From Annona cherimola (lineage: Eukaryota; Streptophyta; Magnoliopsida; Magnoliales; Annonaceae), in contig CM059972.1 in the NCBI GenBank assembly GCA_030490835.1, forward strand, positions 50,008,563 to 50,072,562: a stretch of 64,000 nt of DNA. Direction: 5' to 3'. Position numbers and translations under genes: made by a program. The stretch's first letter is position 1; the number at the start of each line of letters is the position of its first letter. Shown one piece after another: positions 33,568-44,880 of this stretch. The notes beneath the pieces are model-generated. The model searched no databases. It was given only the letters and a program-made list of their open reading frames with translations, and was not told the origin of the DNA.

Positions 33568-34685
33568 CAGGAACAAGGTATTCCCAATGTTTATGAAAAA
33601 GGTTTTCAAGAAGCCTTGCCCTAAAATGCTTGCTTACTGAGTTGTCACTCACGTTTTGTTTTCCAAACCCTTAGACAGGTACTGAGGAGACTCAGAAGGT
33701 TGCGAACCTCAGACATGGAGGAAGGTCCATGATGATAGCCTTGAAGGCTATGAGGAATGAAAAAGCATAAATATGCTAAGGTAAGCTAATGTGTATGTGA
33801 ACTTAATGAGAATATTAAGTTCTATATATGATTCAATTGTTGAATGTATGGATGTATGGATATGAAACATGATACTTAGGACAAGGAATCTTTCACTGCA
33901 AAAAGGCAGGTAAAGATGCTATGTGTTTATGTATATTCGAACTTAGTTAGAGTTCTAAGTTCCATGTGAATTAATGACTGAATGTATGAAAGTATGATTT
34001 ATACGATGATTCAGTGTATAACGACAGGCATATAAAGGTGCTATGAATGAAATGATGATTTTTATTACAAGCGAAATGTCGCAATGTATGATGATTGTCA
34101 TGTCAAGATTATGAATGATGACGGATGAATAATCGAAAAAAAATTCTGGACATATTCCAATTAAAAACCCGCCGCGTGATCAGGGCAACAATCCTGATTC
34201 ACATTTACCAATCGATAGATCTTGAGGTAAGGAAGTGACGTCTCGGTTCGGGGCGCCACAGACTTCACCCAAGTCGCATGCGAAGTCGACTTGGGATATG
34301 ACTTCGGCAGCTCTCGTTCTCGATTTAAACTCTGGACGAAAAACGACGCCTCCAGGTCGCTACTGGAGTCGACTTGGTTTGCGACTTCACCTCAAGTCGC
34401 AAGTGGAGTCGACTTGGGATACGACTTCGGCACCTCTCATTCTTGATTTCAACTCTGGAAGGAAATGATGTCTTGAAGTCGCTACTGGAGTCGACTTGGG
34501 GATCGACTTGGCCTAAGTCGATGCCTGAGTCGACTTGGAAATCGACTTGACTTGCCATGCTTCATATTCTTCAATTTTATAACCTTTAATCATTTCCACA
34601 AACACGTTAGTAACCAAAACTTACTCAAATTGATTTGTTAATCATCAAAACATAGACTTGGCTTATTTTCCACATGTTTCTAACA

Positions 34686-34703
34686 GTCTCCCACTTTTTG
34701 ATG
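34686..34703 (-). other. Element A polypurine tract
   Basis: On the minus strand, aaaaagtgggagac directly precedes the 3' LTR (which ends at 34685). It is the expected plus-strand primer, with one T interrupting the purine run compared with element B (aaaaaggggaagat). Confidence 0.75.
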
Positions 34704-35011
34704 ATTAACAAAACCGATTTGAGTGTATACCTTTCAATGTCTTTAAAACATACTATTTGTGCATTTTGAAGTTTAACATGCATATTTTACCTCCAATAAA
34801 TCCCAAGTTAAAAACATAATATTAACAGACATATTTTACTTTCAATAAATCACAAAAACAATCATACACATATTAAGACGGAGACTCAAATCCCTATCTC
34901 TTCTCCCCCTTTTTGTCAATTTATCAAAAAAATAGAGATGGAGCTAGTAATCCTTTGAAAATGGCGGGGTTGCTCCCCCTGAACCTGTGCTCCCCCTAAG
35001 CTTGTGCTTTT

Positions 35012-35731
35012 CTAAGTTAATTCAAGCATTCCCATATCATTTCTAATTTTATAAAATGGTTCTTTTACTAGAGGTTTGGTAAAAATATCTGCAATTTGAT
35101 CTTCTGTTCTCACATATTCCAAACATATATCATGATTTTCTACATGTTCTCTAATAAAGTGATGTCTAAGGTCTATATGCTTGGTCCTAGAATGCAATAC
35201 TGGATTTTTAGTTAAACATATTGCACTAGTATTATCACATTTAATAGGTATATCTTTAAAGTTCATGCCATAGTCCCTAAGTTGTTGTTTCATCCAAAGC
35301 AATTGGGCACAACAGCTCCCGGCGGCAATGTATTCGGCTTCCGCGGTGGATAGAGCAACACTAGTTTGTTTTCTTGAAAACCATGAAACCAACACGTTCC
35401 CAAGAAACTGACATGTTCCACTAGTGCTTTTTCTATTTACTTTGTAACCGACAAAATCCGCGTCCAAGTAGCCGATTAGATCAAAGTTAGAACCCTTTGG
35501 ATACCAAAGTCCTATGTTGTTAGTATCTACTAAATATCTGAAAATTCTTTTTATAGCTACCAAGTGTGATTCTTTTGGACATGATTGAAATCTAGAGCAC
35601 ATACACACACTAAACAATATATCAGGCCTAGAAGCAGTTAAATATAATAAAGAGCCTATCATGCTTCTATATAACTTTAAATCAATTGGTTTGCCTTTCT
35701 CGTCTTTGTCAATTTTAATAGTTGAGCTCAT
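35012..35731 (-). CDS. Element A RNase H and end of pol (open fragment)
   Basis: 239 codons open to the natural pol stop. It starts with the RT thumb/connection (LYRSMIGSLLYLTASRPDI), then copia RNase H: DADF, LSTAEAEYIAA, KCDNTSAI and RTKHIDLRHHFIREH, ending with the family tail DIFTKPL and GMLELT. The catalytic acidic residues of DADF, AEAEY and CDN are present. Its apparent start is only the first Met after a frame break. No env-like ORF follows before the polypurine tract. Confidence 0.88.
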   Translation of the reverse strand: MSSTIKIDKDEKGKPIDLKLYRSMIGSLLYLTASRPDILFSVCMCSRFQSCPKESHLVAIKRIFRYLVDTNNIGLWYPKGSNFDLIGYLDADFVGYKVNRKSTSGTCQFLGNVLVSWFSRKQTSVALSTAEAEYIAAGSCCAQLLWMKQQLRDYGMNFKDIPIKCDNTSAICLTKNPVLHSRTKHIDLRHHFIREHVENHDICLEYVRTEDQIADIFTKPLVKEPFYKIRNDMGMLELT

Positions 35732-36273
35732 AGGCGTGTTTGCCCCTTTCTATTTTCCATGCCAAATTTCTTCAACATTTCTTTGATATACTTGGACTGG
35801 TTTATGAAGATCCCTTCACTTAGTTGCTTGATTTGTAGTCCAAGGAAGAAGTTTAGCTCCCCCATCATACTCATCGCAAATTCCTTTTGCATAGCTTAGA
35901 AAATTCTTCACAAAGAATCTCATTAGTAGCACCAAAAATAATATCATCAACATAAATTTGAATAATCAAGATATCTTTTTCTTTGTACTTGATAAACAAA
36001 GTGGTGTCTACCTTTCCTTTTTGACAGTCATGATCGATCAAAAATTTGCTTAATCATTCATACCTTGGAGTTTGTTTTAATCCATATAATGCTTTGGTTA
36101 ATTTGTATACAAATTTAGATTGATCTTTTTCCTCAAATCCAAGTGGTTGTTCAACATACACCTCTTCATTTATATAACCATTCAGAAATACACTTTTAAC
36201 ATCCATTTGAAACAGTTTAAAGTTCATGTGAGATGCAAAACCTAGTAAGATACGAATGACTTCTAATCTAGCA
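35732..36273 (-). pseudogene. Element A reverse transcriptase, 3' part (broken)
   Basis: Reads VARLEVIRILLGFASHMNFK, FQMDVKSVFLNG and LTKALYGLKQTPRYE, then after a stop IQIYVDDIIFGATN, the catalytic YVDD box. Further stops and a shift follow before the RNase H ORF. It was cut off from its 5' half by solo LTR H. Confidence 0.85.
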
Positions 36274-36278
36274 ACTGG

Positions 36279-37962
36279 TGTTGGGTCCCGAATAAATGGC
36301 AAAACCCAAGAGGGGAGGGGTGAATTGGGTTCTTAAAAATTTCTTTGGTAACTTAAAAACTTAACCCCTTGTAGAATTAATCCCCTTGAATGAAGAAACT
36401 GAATGGAAAGCAAAGTAATAAAGAGAGCAGAAATAAAAGCAAGTAGACAAGGATTTTATAGTGGTTCGGGCAACCTCCCTACTCCACTCTTCCAAGCTCA
36501 CACTCCTTGTGACTTGGGTTCCACTATTGTATTCCGCGAATACAACTAGAGCCTCTTGCTCTCTTCTAGATTCTAGCTCTAGGGGGCATCAAACACTTAG
36601 CACAAGTAGGTGATGAGTCACACTCCAATCACACACTAATTTGCTACCACTTGATCTTAGCTACGCAAGCTAAATCAAGTTCAACACAAACAAGTAAACA
36701 ATAAAAGTAAACTACACTTTACAGGTGTGTAGAAACGATTTAGCGCAGGGAAGAACTTGTAGATGATGGCTTTGAGGTTTCTGAATGTAGCTCTTGCAAC
36801 TTGAAGCACAATTCTTCCTCCTTGAGTGATTTGATCTCTTTGAAGCTCTTATGGATATGAGTTATGCTCACTTAATGGTCCTCTACTCTTTCCCTCGTTC
36901 TCAATGAGTTCTATTTATAATCTTGGAGGGAATCCGAACGTTAGTGAGTAGGTGGCGCACATTTAATGCGCCAACGTTTGAAAATAAATCCGACCGTTGC
37001 GACCCAAGTCGCATGTGGAGTCGACTTCGGATGCGACTTCACCCAAGTCGCAGATGGAGTCGACTTCGGGTGCGACTTCGCAGACTCCGGTCTTCAGTTT
37101 TCAACGCTGGAAGTTTTTTCTCGATTGAAGTCGATCATGAAGTCGACTTGGCTTTGCTACTTCACCTCCTGTAGCGACTTCAAGTTCCAGGTCGGGTCGA
37201 CTTGGCTTCAGACTTGACCCAAGTCGCAGGTGGAGTCGACTTCGTGTGCGACTTCACCTTGTCAGTTGATTTTCTGAACTTGAATAATTTCGAGATGCTT
37301 TGTTACTTCATGCCTTTGTTTCTTTTGTATTTTTCATGTCTTGAATCATTGAGTCTTGCTTTCATTAGTTCCATGATCTCCAAACCTTTGACTTGATAGA
37401 CTTGATTTGATCTTGAACACCTTGAAACTTTTTGTCTTGGACTTGAGAGGCTTTGAGTTGATTTTTTGAAATCATTTAATCTTGAAACTGCATCTTTGAT
37501 CTTTGAAAGAAGCTTGAATCGGTATCTTTGAATCTCCAAAACCTCAAGTCGCACTTCGGGGTCGACTTTGTTCTCGACTTCACCCAAGTCGCAACTGGAG
37601 TCGACTTCACTTGCGACTTCGATATTCTGCTGCTCCGAAATTCAACTCTGGAAGAAATTGCACGACTGAAGTCGATATCGAGGTCGACTTCGTCTGCGAC
37701 TTGGCTACCCAAGTCGCATGTGGAGTCGACTTGACCTGCGACTTCACTTGGTCTTCTTCTCATTTCAGCTCTGGACGTTTTAGGCACATTGAAGTCGATC
37801 TTGGAGTCGACTTGGGGATCGACTTGGCCTTCCTAACTTGATTTTCTTCAAATGTATATTCCTTAAACATTTCACAAACTTGTTAGTAGCCAAGACTTTT
37901 CTCAAATGGATTTGTTAATCATCAAAACATAGATTTAGCTAGTTTTCCTCATGTTTCCAACA
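36279..37962 (-). mobile_element. Solo copia LTR H inside element A's RT
   Basis: Bounded by TGTTGGGTCC and TTTCCAACA with exact TSD actgg (36274-36278 and 37963-37967). The 1,684 bp match the family LTR in the minus direction, including the conserved gaggggaggggtgaattggg block and a palindromic array at about 37,000-37,270 and 37,545-37,830. It has no internal region. It interrupts the RT between YAPV and ARLE. It formed by LTR-LTR recombination after A had inserted. Confidence 0.92.
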
Positions 37963-38339
37963 ACTGGGGCATAGGATTCTTCAAAGTCTATTCCCTCTTC
38001 TTGTGAGTATCCTTTTGCCACAAGTCTAGCTTTGTTTCTCACCAAAAGTCTACTTTCATCTAGTTGGTTCCTAAAGACCCATTTTGTGCCAATGACAATA
38101 CAGTCTTTTGGTCTTGGAACAAGATGCCAAACTTGGTTTCTTTCAAATTGATGTAATTCCTCTTGCATTGCTATGATCCAGTTTTCCCAAGTTGGTTTTA
38201 CCATTGTTCAAAACATAGCATGTGCATCCAAAAGCATGAAAATAAGAAATATTTGATTTTCTTCCTTTTCATAGCTCATATGGGGTCTTTTTCAAGATAG
38301 CTCTAATGTTAACTCGATTCAACACATGACAAGCTGTAC
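37963..38339 (-). pseudogene. Element A integrase C-terminus / RT fingers (broken)
   Basis: Upstream remnants read HAFGCxxYVLN-type integrase wording. A 442-bp deletion then joins TNLGKLD to [19 protein letters not shown], followed by LVARNK-type RT wording ([20 protein letters not shown]). The deletion joint near 38,178-38,188 is at the sequence atccagttttc, which matches both ends of the missing segment in B (46,814 and 47,256) with one mismatch. Confidence 0.8.
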
Positions 38340-39713
38340 TTACAGCTTCACCCCAAAATTTCTTAGATAATTTACTCTCTTTAGTATTGTTCTAGCCATC
38401 TCTTGTATGGTTCTATTCTTCCTTTCTACCACTCCATTTTGTTGTGGAGTTCTTGGTGCAGAAAATGTGTGGTGAATTCCTTTTTCATTACATAATTCTA
38501 TGAAACGTTTATTTTCAAACTCACCACCATGATCACTTCTAATAGTCATAATAGTACATTGTTTTTCATTTTGCACCAAGTTTACAAAAGTTGCAAACAT
38601 AGAGAAGGCTTCATCTTTGCTAGCTAAGAGAATTACCCATGTGAATCTTGAAAAATCATCAACAATTACAAACACATATTTCTTTCCACCAATGGTTAAA
38701 ATGTCGGTTGGCCCATATAGATCCATGTGTAGCAATTCAAGTAGCCTAGTGGTGGAAATCTCCTTTTTAGTAGAGAAAGGCATTTTAGGTTGTTTTGACA
38801 ATTGACATGCCTTACAAATTTTATCTTTGTCATATTTCAATTTTGGCAATCCTTCTACCGAACTCTTTTTCCATAGGGTCTTAATATTTGTCATGTTTAT
38901 ATGCCCAAGCCTCTTATGCCAAACCCACAGATCATTGTCAATGGCCATTAGACATTGACCATCTAGTTCATCGAGTGAAACCAAATATACATTTCCATGT
39001 CTTTTTCTACTAAACATGATATGTTCTCCATCAAATACATTGCATATAGATGATTCAAACACAACCTTGTACCCTTTGTTACATAATTGGCTCATACTCA
39101 TTAAATTGTGCTTGAGTCCTTCAACAAATAATACATCTTCCATACATACATTTGAAATACTATAAATGTTTCCTTTACCTTTGATTTTACCTTTCTCATT
39201 ATTTCCAAAAGCAACAGTTCCATCGTTGCAAGGCTTGAGTTTATGAAATAAACTTCTTTCACCGGTCATATGCCTTGAGCAACCACTATCCATAAACCAA
39301 ACGCTGCTTGCCTTTGCCTTGAAACATATCTCTTCATTACTTGTGCACTTTGTTGAGGTGGTTTGCTCTTCCAAAACTTCCATTGTGTTTAAACACAATA
39401 AATTTTCTTCTTGCTCAATCCGCGCCATGCAGCGTATTCTTGCACAATTTGCCGCTTCAAAATCATCGGTTGAGGAGCTACTTGTTGATGAAGTTTCTTC
39501 ATTCATGTACATTCCTCTTCCCTTCGGCCTTTGGAGTTTTCTGCTTTCATATCTTTCCTTCCTTTCTTGTTGATCCTTTGATCTTTCTTCTGGTGTAGGA
39601 TATTGAGCTTGCATATGTCCCATACCGCCGCATCTATAGCACTTTGTAGCCTCCTTCTTCTTCTCTTTTCGAGATCTTTCTTTAAAATCTTTGAAGTTCT
39701 TTTCTTTTCTCAC
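38340..39713 (-). CDS. Element A Gag C-part fused in frame to protease and integrase (open fragment)
   Basis: 457 open codons. In order: CCHC zinc knuckle [14 protein letters not shown] (last Cys now Tyr), a Ser-rich linker (SSTSSSSTD), then directly the protease [10 protein letters not shown], the GAG-pre-integrase domain with WHKRLGH...CKAC, and the integrase core with [19 protein letters not shown] and [12 protein letters not shown] (D, D, E). At 39329/39330 it lacks the 742 bp that separate these parts in B; the joint equals GAAGAG|RTATGTTTC, the result of GT-AG splicing. It ends with a frameshift after the integrase Glu. Confidence 0.9.
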   Translation of the reverse strand: MRKEKNFKDFKERSRKEKKKEATKCYRCGGMGHMQAQYPTPEERSKDQQERKERYESRKLQRPKGRGMYMNEETSSTSSSSTDDFEAANCARIRCMARIEQEENLLCLNTMEVLEEQTTSTKCTSNEEICFKAKASSVWFMDSGCSRHMTGERSLFHKLKPCNDGTVAFGNNEKGKIKGKGNIYSISNVCMEDVLFVEGLKHNLMSMSQLCNKGYKVVFESSICNVFDGEHIMFSRKRHGNVYLVSLDELDGQCLMAIDNDLWVWHKRLGHINMTNIKTLWKKSSVEGLPKLKYDKDKICKACQLSKQPKMPFSTKKEISTTRLLELLHMDLYGPTDILTIGGKKYVFVIVDDFSRFTWVILLASKDEAFSMFATFVNLVQNEKQCTIMTIRSDHGGEFENKRFIELCNEKGIHHTFSAPRTPQQNGVVERKNRTIQEMARTILKRVNYLRNFGVKL

Positions 39714-40464
39714 AAACTTTCAAAATTTGCGAGTAAGTAAAGCAATGTCTTCATTGTCATTGTGAGATGATGAGGTGGATTCATCCGAGTTATGGGTGAC
39801 TTTTAGTGCAATTGCTCTCTTTTCTTTGTGGTGATCTTTATTTCTTTTCTTGATTAGCTCATGTGACATTAGTGAGCTAATAAGGTCTTCTAGCTTCAAT
39901 GTATTCAAGTCCTTTGCTTCTTCTTTTGCAGTAATTTTCGGAGTCCACGATTCGGGTAGCGCCCTTAGAATTTTCATGACTTGTTCAGATAAGACCTTTC
40001 AAAGCATTAGTAATTTTTAAGAATCTAGCAAACATTTCAGAAATATTTTCTGTATCTAGCATTTTAAAGCTTTCCAACTCTCCAATCAAAATATTTCTTC
40101 TTGTCCCTTAGACTTGAGAAGTTCCTTCATAGATAGATGTTAAAGTATCCCATATTTCTTTTGCAGTTAGACAAGAGGATATTCTATCATATTCAGAAGC
40201 GGTAAGAGCACAAAATAGTGAATTCATAGCTTTAGCGTTACTCTTAATAGTTTTTACTTCCTCATCAGTCCATTTGGAAGCTCTTTTATCGATTGGAAAA
40301 GTCACACATTCTTGGATAGCAATCCAAGAGTCCATATTTGTAGCCATGATGAGTTGTTTCATACGTAGCTTTCAATAGCCGAAATTGTTCCCATCAAACA
40401 ATGATGGCCAAGTAAAAGATTGGCCTTCGGCAAATGCGGGAACGGAAGTCGATTGAGATGTCAT
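39714..40464 (-). pseudogene. Element A Gag, N-terminal two thirds (broken)
   Basis: ATG at 40462-40464 after the PBS. Encodes STSVPAFAEGQSF and LFDGNNFGY, then a stop, MATNMDSWIAIQECVTFPID, LFCALTASEYDRISSCLTAK and EGTSQV, then a TAA also found in B. A small deletion near 39,985 shifts the frame before ILRALPESWTPKIT. Family: UBN2-like copia Gag, the capsid of virus-like particles. Confidence 0.88.
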
Positions 40465-40498
40465 ATCAAAAGATCTCTTTGGTATAACTCAAAGACCT

Positions 40499-40510
40499 GC
40501 TCTGATACCA
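40499..40510 (-). other. Element A primer-binding site
   Basis: Minus strand TGGTATCAGAGC, two bases from the 5' LTR end. It is the exact complement of the 3' end of plant initiator-Met tRNA (GCUCUGAUACCA). Confidence 0.95.
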
Positions 40511-40512
40511 CT

Positions 40513-42213
40513 TGTTGGTCCCGAGTTAATGGCAATTACCCAAAAGGGGAGGGGTGAATTGGATATTTAAAAATTTTCAACTTAAGCAGAAATTTTATCC
40601 TTGATTAATCTAGTCCCCTTTTATGAAGAAACATATGGAAAGCAATATAGTGCAGAGAGCATAAATAAATATCAACAAACAAGAATTTATAGTGGTTCGG
40701 GCAACCTTCCCTACTCCACTCTTCAAGCTCACACCTCTTGTAACTTGGATTCCACTATGTATTTCACAAATACAACTAGAGCCACTGCTCTCTTCTAGAT
40801 TCCAGCTCTAGGGGGCATCAACAATTCACAGCATAAGTAGGTGACGAGTTCCACTCCAATCACACACTACTTTGCTTACACTTGATCTTAGTTACCTAAA
40901 CTAAATCAAGTTCAATACGATAAGAAATAACAAAAGAGAGTTTCTACACGTTACTGTTGTGAAGAGGCAGATTTGGCGCAGAGAAGAACTTGTAACGCAA
41001 GCTTAATGATTCAGCAAGCAGCTCTTGGCAGTTTAGAAGCAAGGTTCTTCTTCTAGATGTTGGCTTGATCACTTATGCTCTTAGAGATGAGAGTTATGCT
41101 CATTCAATGATTTCTCAGCTACCCTCCGCGTTCATATTGAATGCCTTATATAATTTGCGAGGGAATCCGAACGTTTGGAAGTAGGTGGCGCGCAATTAAT
41201 GCGCCAACGTTCGAAAAATTTCCGACCATTGCGACCCAAGTCGCAGGTGGAGTCGACTTCAGGTGCGACTTCACGCAAGTCGCAGATGGAGTCGACTTCG
41301 GGTGCGACTTCGCCTGTCCGCTGCTTCTTTAAGTTCCATTCTGGGTCGACTTGGTCCTCGACTTGACCCAAGTCGCAGGTGAAGTCGACTTCGGGTGCGA
41401 CTTCACTTCTAGCTTGCTAGTTGAACTTGAAGTTCTTTGTAATGCCTTGCTTGCTTGAATTTCTTCATGTTTGGTTGTTCTTCCTTTGATTATATCTTTG
41501 CAACTTAGTATAATCATCCTAGCTTGATGTCCTTTTAGCTTCGTGACTTGCTAACTTTGAATCCTTGTAATCTCGAATACTTGAATCTTAGAACACCTAA
41601 TGATGTCCAAATGTGTGTTCATAATCCAACATGATGAATTCATGAAACCCTTCTTGCTTTGAACTTCATTTGATCTTCATTTGAATGTTTGAGTCGTCTT
41701 TGGCCTTCATCTTCACTTGAATCTATCATTGAGTCGTCTTGATCTGAAAGTTCCGCACTGAAGTCGAAGCTGGAGTCGACTTGGTCTGCGACTTCACCCA
41801 AGTCGCATGCGAAGTCAACTTGGGATATGACTTCGGCAGCTCTCGTTCTCGATTTAAACTCTGGACGAAAAACGACGCCTCCAGGTCGCTACTGGAGTCG
41901 ACTTGGTCTGCGACTTCACCTCAAGTTGTGAGCGGAGTCGACTTGGGATGCGACTTCGGCACCTCTCATTCTTGATTTCAACTCTAGAAGGAAACGACGT
42001 CTTGAAGTCGCTGCTGGAGTCGACTTGGGGATCGACTTGGCCTAAGTAGACGCTTGAGTTGACTTGAAAATCGACTTGACTTGCCATGCTTCATATTCTT
42101 CAATTTTATAACCTTTAATCATTTCCACAAACACGTTAGTAACCAAAACTTACTCAAATTGATTTTCTAATCATCAAAATATACACTTGGCTTATTTTCA
42201 CATGCTTCCAACA
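40513..42213 (-). repeat. Element A 5' LTR
   Basis: 1,701 bp, TGTTGG...CCAACA. On the minus strand the order is U3 with two palindromic arrays, then an imperfect palindrome ggcgcattaattgcgcgcc, TATA box, and U5 ending gggaccaaca. It is near-identical to the split 3' LTR. Confidence 0.93.
41143..41152 (-). promoter_or_regulatory. TATA box of element A 5' LTR
   Basis: Minus strand TATATAAGGC. It lies just downstream of the palindromic array and the conserved gcgcgcc block, the place of the pol II promoter in plant LTRs. The same spot is TATA-like in B and D. Confidence 0.6.
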
Positions 42214-43260
42214 CACCAATCCATCACTATTAATCTTGCAAATTCCATGCTCGTGTGAGCATTAATGGTGCTTTAAGCTCCTTCTTGTGTTTACAAAAAA
42301 TACTATATATTTTGGATGGACATCAATTCATTCAAGAAAATGTTTCCGTTCAAAGTTTCTTGCTTTTCCACTAGTTTTGCAACACGTGGCTTTATTAGAT
42401 GTGATACCCAAACCGAATTAGGAGTATACATGTAAATTAGGAATGTAAATGTAAATTATGTATTATTCAATTGATTGATGATTTAAGGTTATTGATTAAG
42501 AAAGGTGATTAAATTAATCACCATAGCTCAATATGGGTTAATGTGTATAAAGAGACCCAATGAGGATTAAAAAATGGGAATAAGTTATGAATAATTATTT
42601 CATACGTTATGATTTAATAATGAAAATTATGATGATAATTATAGAATTGATGTGATAAATGTTAGAAAATTCATAACTTGATGCCTATAAGGCGGAATGA
42701 GGTGAAATTTGAAAGGTAAGCACATGATGTTGTGCCCAACTTTATGAATGGAATGAAATATAGATATTATGATGTAATTAGAGTGATAATTATTTAATTT
42801 CATCAAAATCCAAAAGATAATTTCAAATGGTCATAACTTACGTTAGAAAGGTCATTTTGAGATGAAATTTTTCATGAATGGTTAAAACGATATGGTTAAT
42901 CACATGGATGGGTTTGATTAAGCTAATTATTATGGAAAATGCTTAATCACAAAAGGACGAAACCTTTTGACTTTTGTCTTCAAAAAGTGACATCTCATTT
43001 AATGAAAAGTCAATGGATTTAATGCGTGGTTTGAGGTGGCATAAGGTGTGATTTTTTAGCACATTTTGTGAATTTTTAAAATGCAAAAATTGCATGAAAG
43101 GGAGCTGAATGAGCAAGGACATTCAATGCATATAAATTGGGCAGATTTTGTAGCCAAAAAAATCTAAAAGGATGCTACAATAGGGGGGGCGTCCAAGGCT
43201 TGAAGGTGAGCAGATTTTTGTTTTTAAAAATCTATAAAAATGGAAATTACATGAGATAAT

Positions 43261-44863
43261 TATTGGTCCCGAGTTAATGGAAATTACCCAAGAGGGGAGG
43301 GGTGAATTGGGTATTTAAAATCTTTCGCTTTAAACAGAAACTTTACCCCGGATTAATTCAGTCCCTTTTAATGAAACAAATGGAAAGCAATAAGATAATG
43401 AAAGCAGAAATAAAAATCAATCGACAGGGTTTTATAGTGGTTCGGGCAACCTACCCTACTCCACTTTTTCAAGCTCATACCTCTTGTGACTTGGGTTCCA
43501 CTATGTATTTCACAAATACAACTAAAGTCTCTGCTCTCTTCTAGATTCCAGCTCTAGGGGGCATAAACAACACACAGCACAAGTAGGTGACGAGTTTCAC
43601 TCCAATCACACACTACTTTTCTTGCACTTGATCTTAGTTACTGAAACTAAATCAAGTTCAATACAACAAGAAAGAATTAAAGAAGGTTTGTACACGTTAC
43701 TGATGTGTAGAGGCAGATTTAGCGCGGAGAAGAACTTCTGAAGCAGTCTAAATGATTCAGCAAGCAGCTCTTGACAGTTTGAATGCAAAGTTCTTCTTTT
43801 GGATGTTGGCTTGATCACTTAATGCTCTTAGGAATGGGAGTTGTGCTCAATCAATGAAGTTCTTAGCTACCCACCACGTCTATCTTGAATGCCTTATATA
43901 AATGACGAGGGTATTCGAACGTTTAGAAGTAGGTGGTGCGCATTTAATGCGCAAACGTTCGAAAAATTTCCGACCATTGCGACCCAAGTCGCAGGTGGAG
44001 TCGACTTGAGTGCGACTTCACCCAAGTCGCATGCTGGAGTCGACTTCGGGTGAAACTTCAGGTGTAAGCAGGCTGTTCAAGTTCCTCCTCAGGTCGACTT
44101 AGTCTTGAACTTGACCCAAGTCACATGTGGAGTCGACTTTGGGTGCGACTTCACTTCCTTAGCTTGCTAGTTGAACTTGAATTTCTTGGAGATGACTTTG
44201 GTCGCTTAATTTTCTTCAAATTAAATGTTCTTCCAATGATTTATGTCATTTGGAATTCTGTATGATCATCCTAGCTTGAAAACTTTTAACTCCGTGTCTT
44301 GAAATCTTGAATACTTGAATCTTGGAGTTCATGTAGATGTCCTAATCAATATTTCTTGATTTATATTGATGAGTATATGCAAATCTGCTTGTTTTGGTCA
44401 TGATTTATCTTCATTTGATCAAAGTCAAATGCTTGGGTCAACTTGGTTTCAACTTCACTTAAGTCGTAAGTCAAGTCGACTTGGTCTTCGACTTCACTCT
44501 TCAAATTTAGTGCTGGCAGGTTGAAGTCGATGCTGGAGTCGACTTGGTTTGCGACTTCACCCAAGTCGCATGCGAAGTCGACTTCGTGTGCGACTTCTTC
44601 AGCCTTCCCCAATTTCAACGCTGGACAAAAAATAGCCTTTGAAGTCGATGCTGGAGTCGACTTGGGTATCGACTTGGCCTAAGTCGATGCCTGTGTCGAC
44701 TTGGGAATCGACTTGACCTTCAGCCTTCATATTTTTCATTTTTATATCCTTTAATCATCTCACAAAACATGTTAGTAGCCAAAACTTACCCAAATTGATT
44801 TGTTAATCATCAAAACATAGACTTGGCTTATTTTGACATTGATTTCAACACATGTTTTCAACA
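43261..44863 (-). repeat. Element B 3' LTR
   Basis: Family LTR with palindromic arrays at about 43,985-44,150 and 44,455-44,715. Ends ttttcaaca next to the polypurine tract. Differs from the 5' LTR at scattered bases only. Confidence 0.93.
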
Positions 44864-44880
44864 ATCTTCCCCTTTTTGAT
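44864..44880 (-). other. Element B polypurine tract
   Basis: Minus strand aaaaaggggaagat directly before the 3' LTR. Confidence 0.85.

Larger units (their letters stand above)
28634..34260 (+). mobile_element. Solo LTR G, 5,627 bp, Ty3/gypsy-type
   Basis: Starts TGTGAAACCC and ends GGGGCGCCACA. It is flanked by gactt at 28629-28633 and 34261-34265, and removing it restores element A's LTR. It has no PBS, no gag or pol wording and no internal LTR pair, so it is a solo LTR. It aligns in patches with the LTR of element F: tcataactcgacg...gatgaaatttgaa, caggtaagcaagcaa...ctttctaaa, aagtcgctaagg...ggcgccctccct, gcttactgagtt, acccgccgcgtgatcagggc. An LTR of 5.6 kb is unusually long. It contains the hairpin series at 31,321-33,567. 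Confidence 0.88.
27351..34685 (-). repeat. Element A 3' LTR, split by solo LTR G
   Basis: Parts 27351-28633 and 34266-34685 rejoin to match the 5' LTR at 40513-42213 almost base for base. The palindromic array (aagtcgca, gtcgactt, tgcgactt units) occupies about 28,070-28,260 and 28,600-34,560 without G. It ends ttctaaca, one change from the 5' copy's ttccaaca. Confidence 0.92.
27351..42213 (-). mobile_element. Copia element A (SIRE/Maximus-like), with two nested solo LTRs
   Basis: A minus-oriented LTR retrotransposon bounded by TGTTGG...CCAACA and by the exact 5-bp duplication cacca (27346-27350 and 42214-42218). The LTRs are at 27351-34685 (3', split by solo LTR G) and 40513-42213 (5'). Without G the 3' LTR is 1,703 bp against 1,701 bp, and the two are nearly identical, so A is young. 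Internal order on the minus strand is PBS, gag, protease, integrase, reverse transcriptase, RNase H, polypurine tract: the copia order. Lineage is judged from polyprotein wording ([29 protein letters not shown]). A is about 1.3 kb shorter inside than B: 742 bp is a precise intron loss and 442 bp a microhomology deletion. Confidence 0.92.

Noticed and set aside
28634..34260. Reading G as a complete non-autonomous element (LARD) rather than a solo LTR
   Set aside because: No direct repeat of its ends, no PBS and no polypurine tract inside, and it aligns from end to end with the single F LTR.
34690..35011. An env-like ORF after pol, as in some SIRE elements
   Set aside because: The 300-bp stretch between the pol stop and the LTR in A (and about 470 bp in B) is AT-rich with stops in all frames.
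36998..37260. Regularly spaced palindromic repeats that resemble a CRISPR array
   Set aside because: They lie inside plant LTRs bounded by TG...CA and TSDs, spacers are not unique, and units vary. No cas genes and not a prokaryote.
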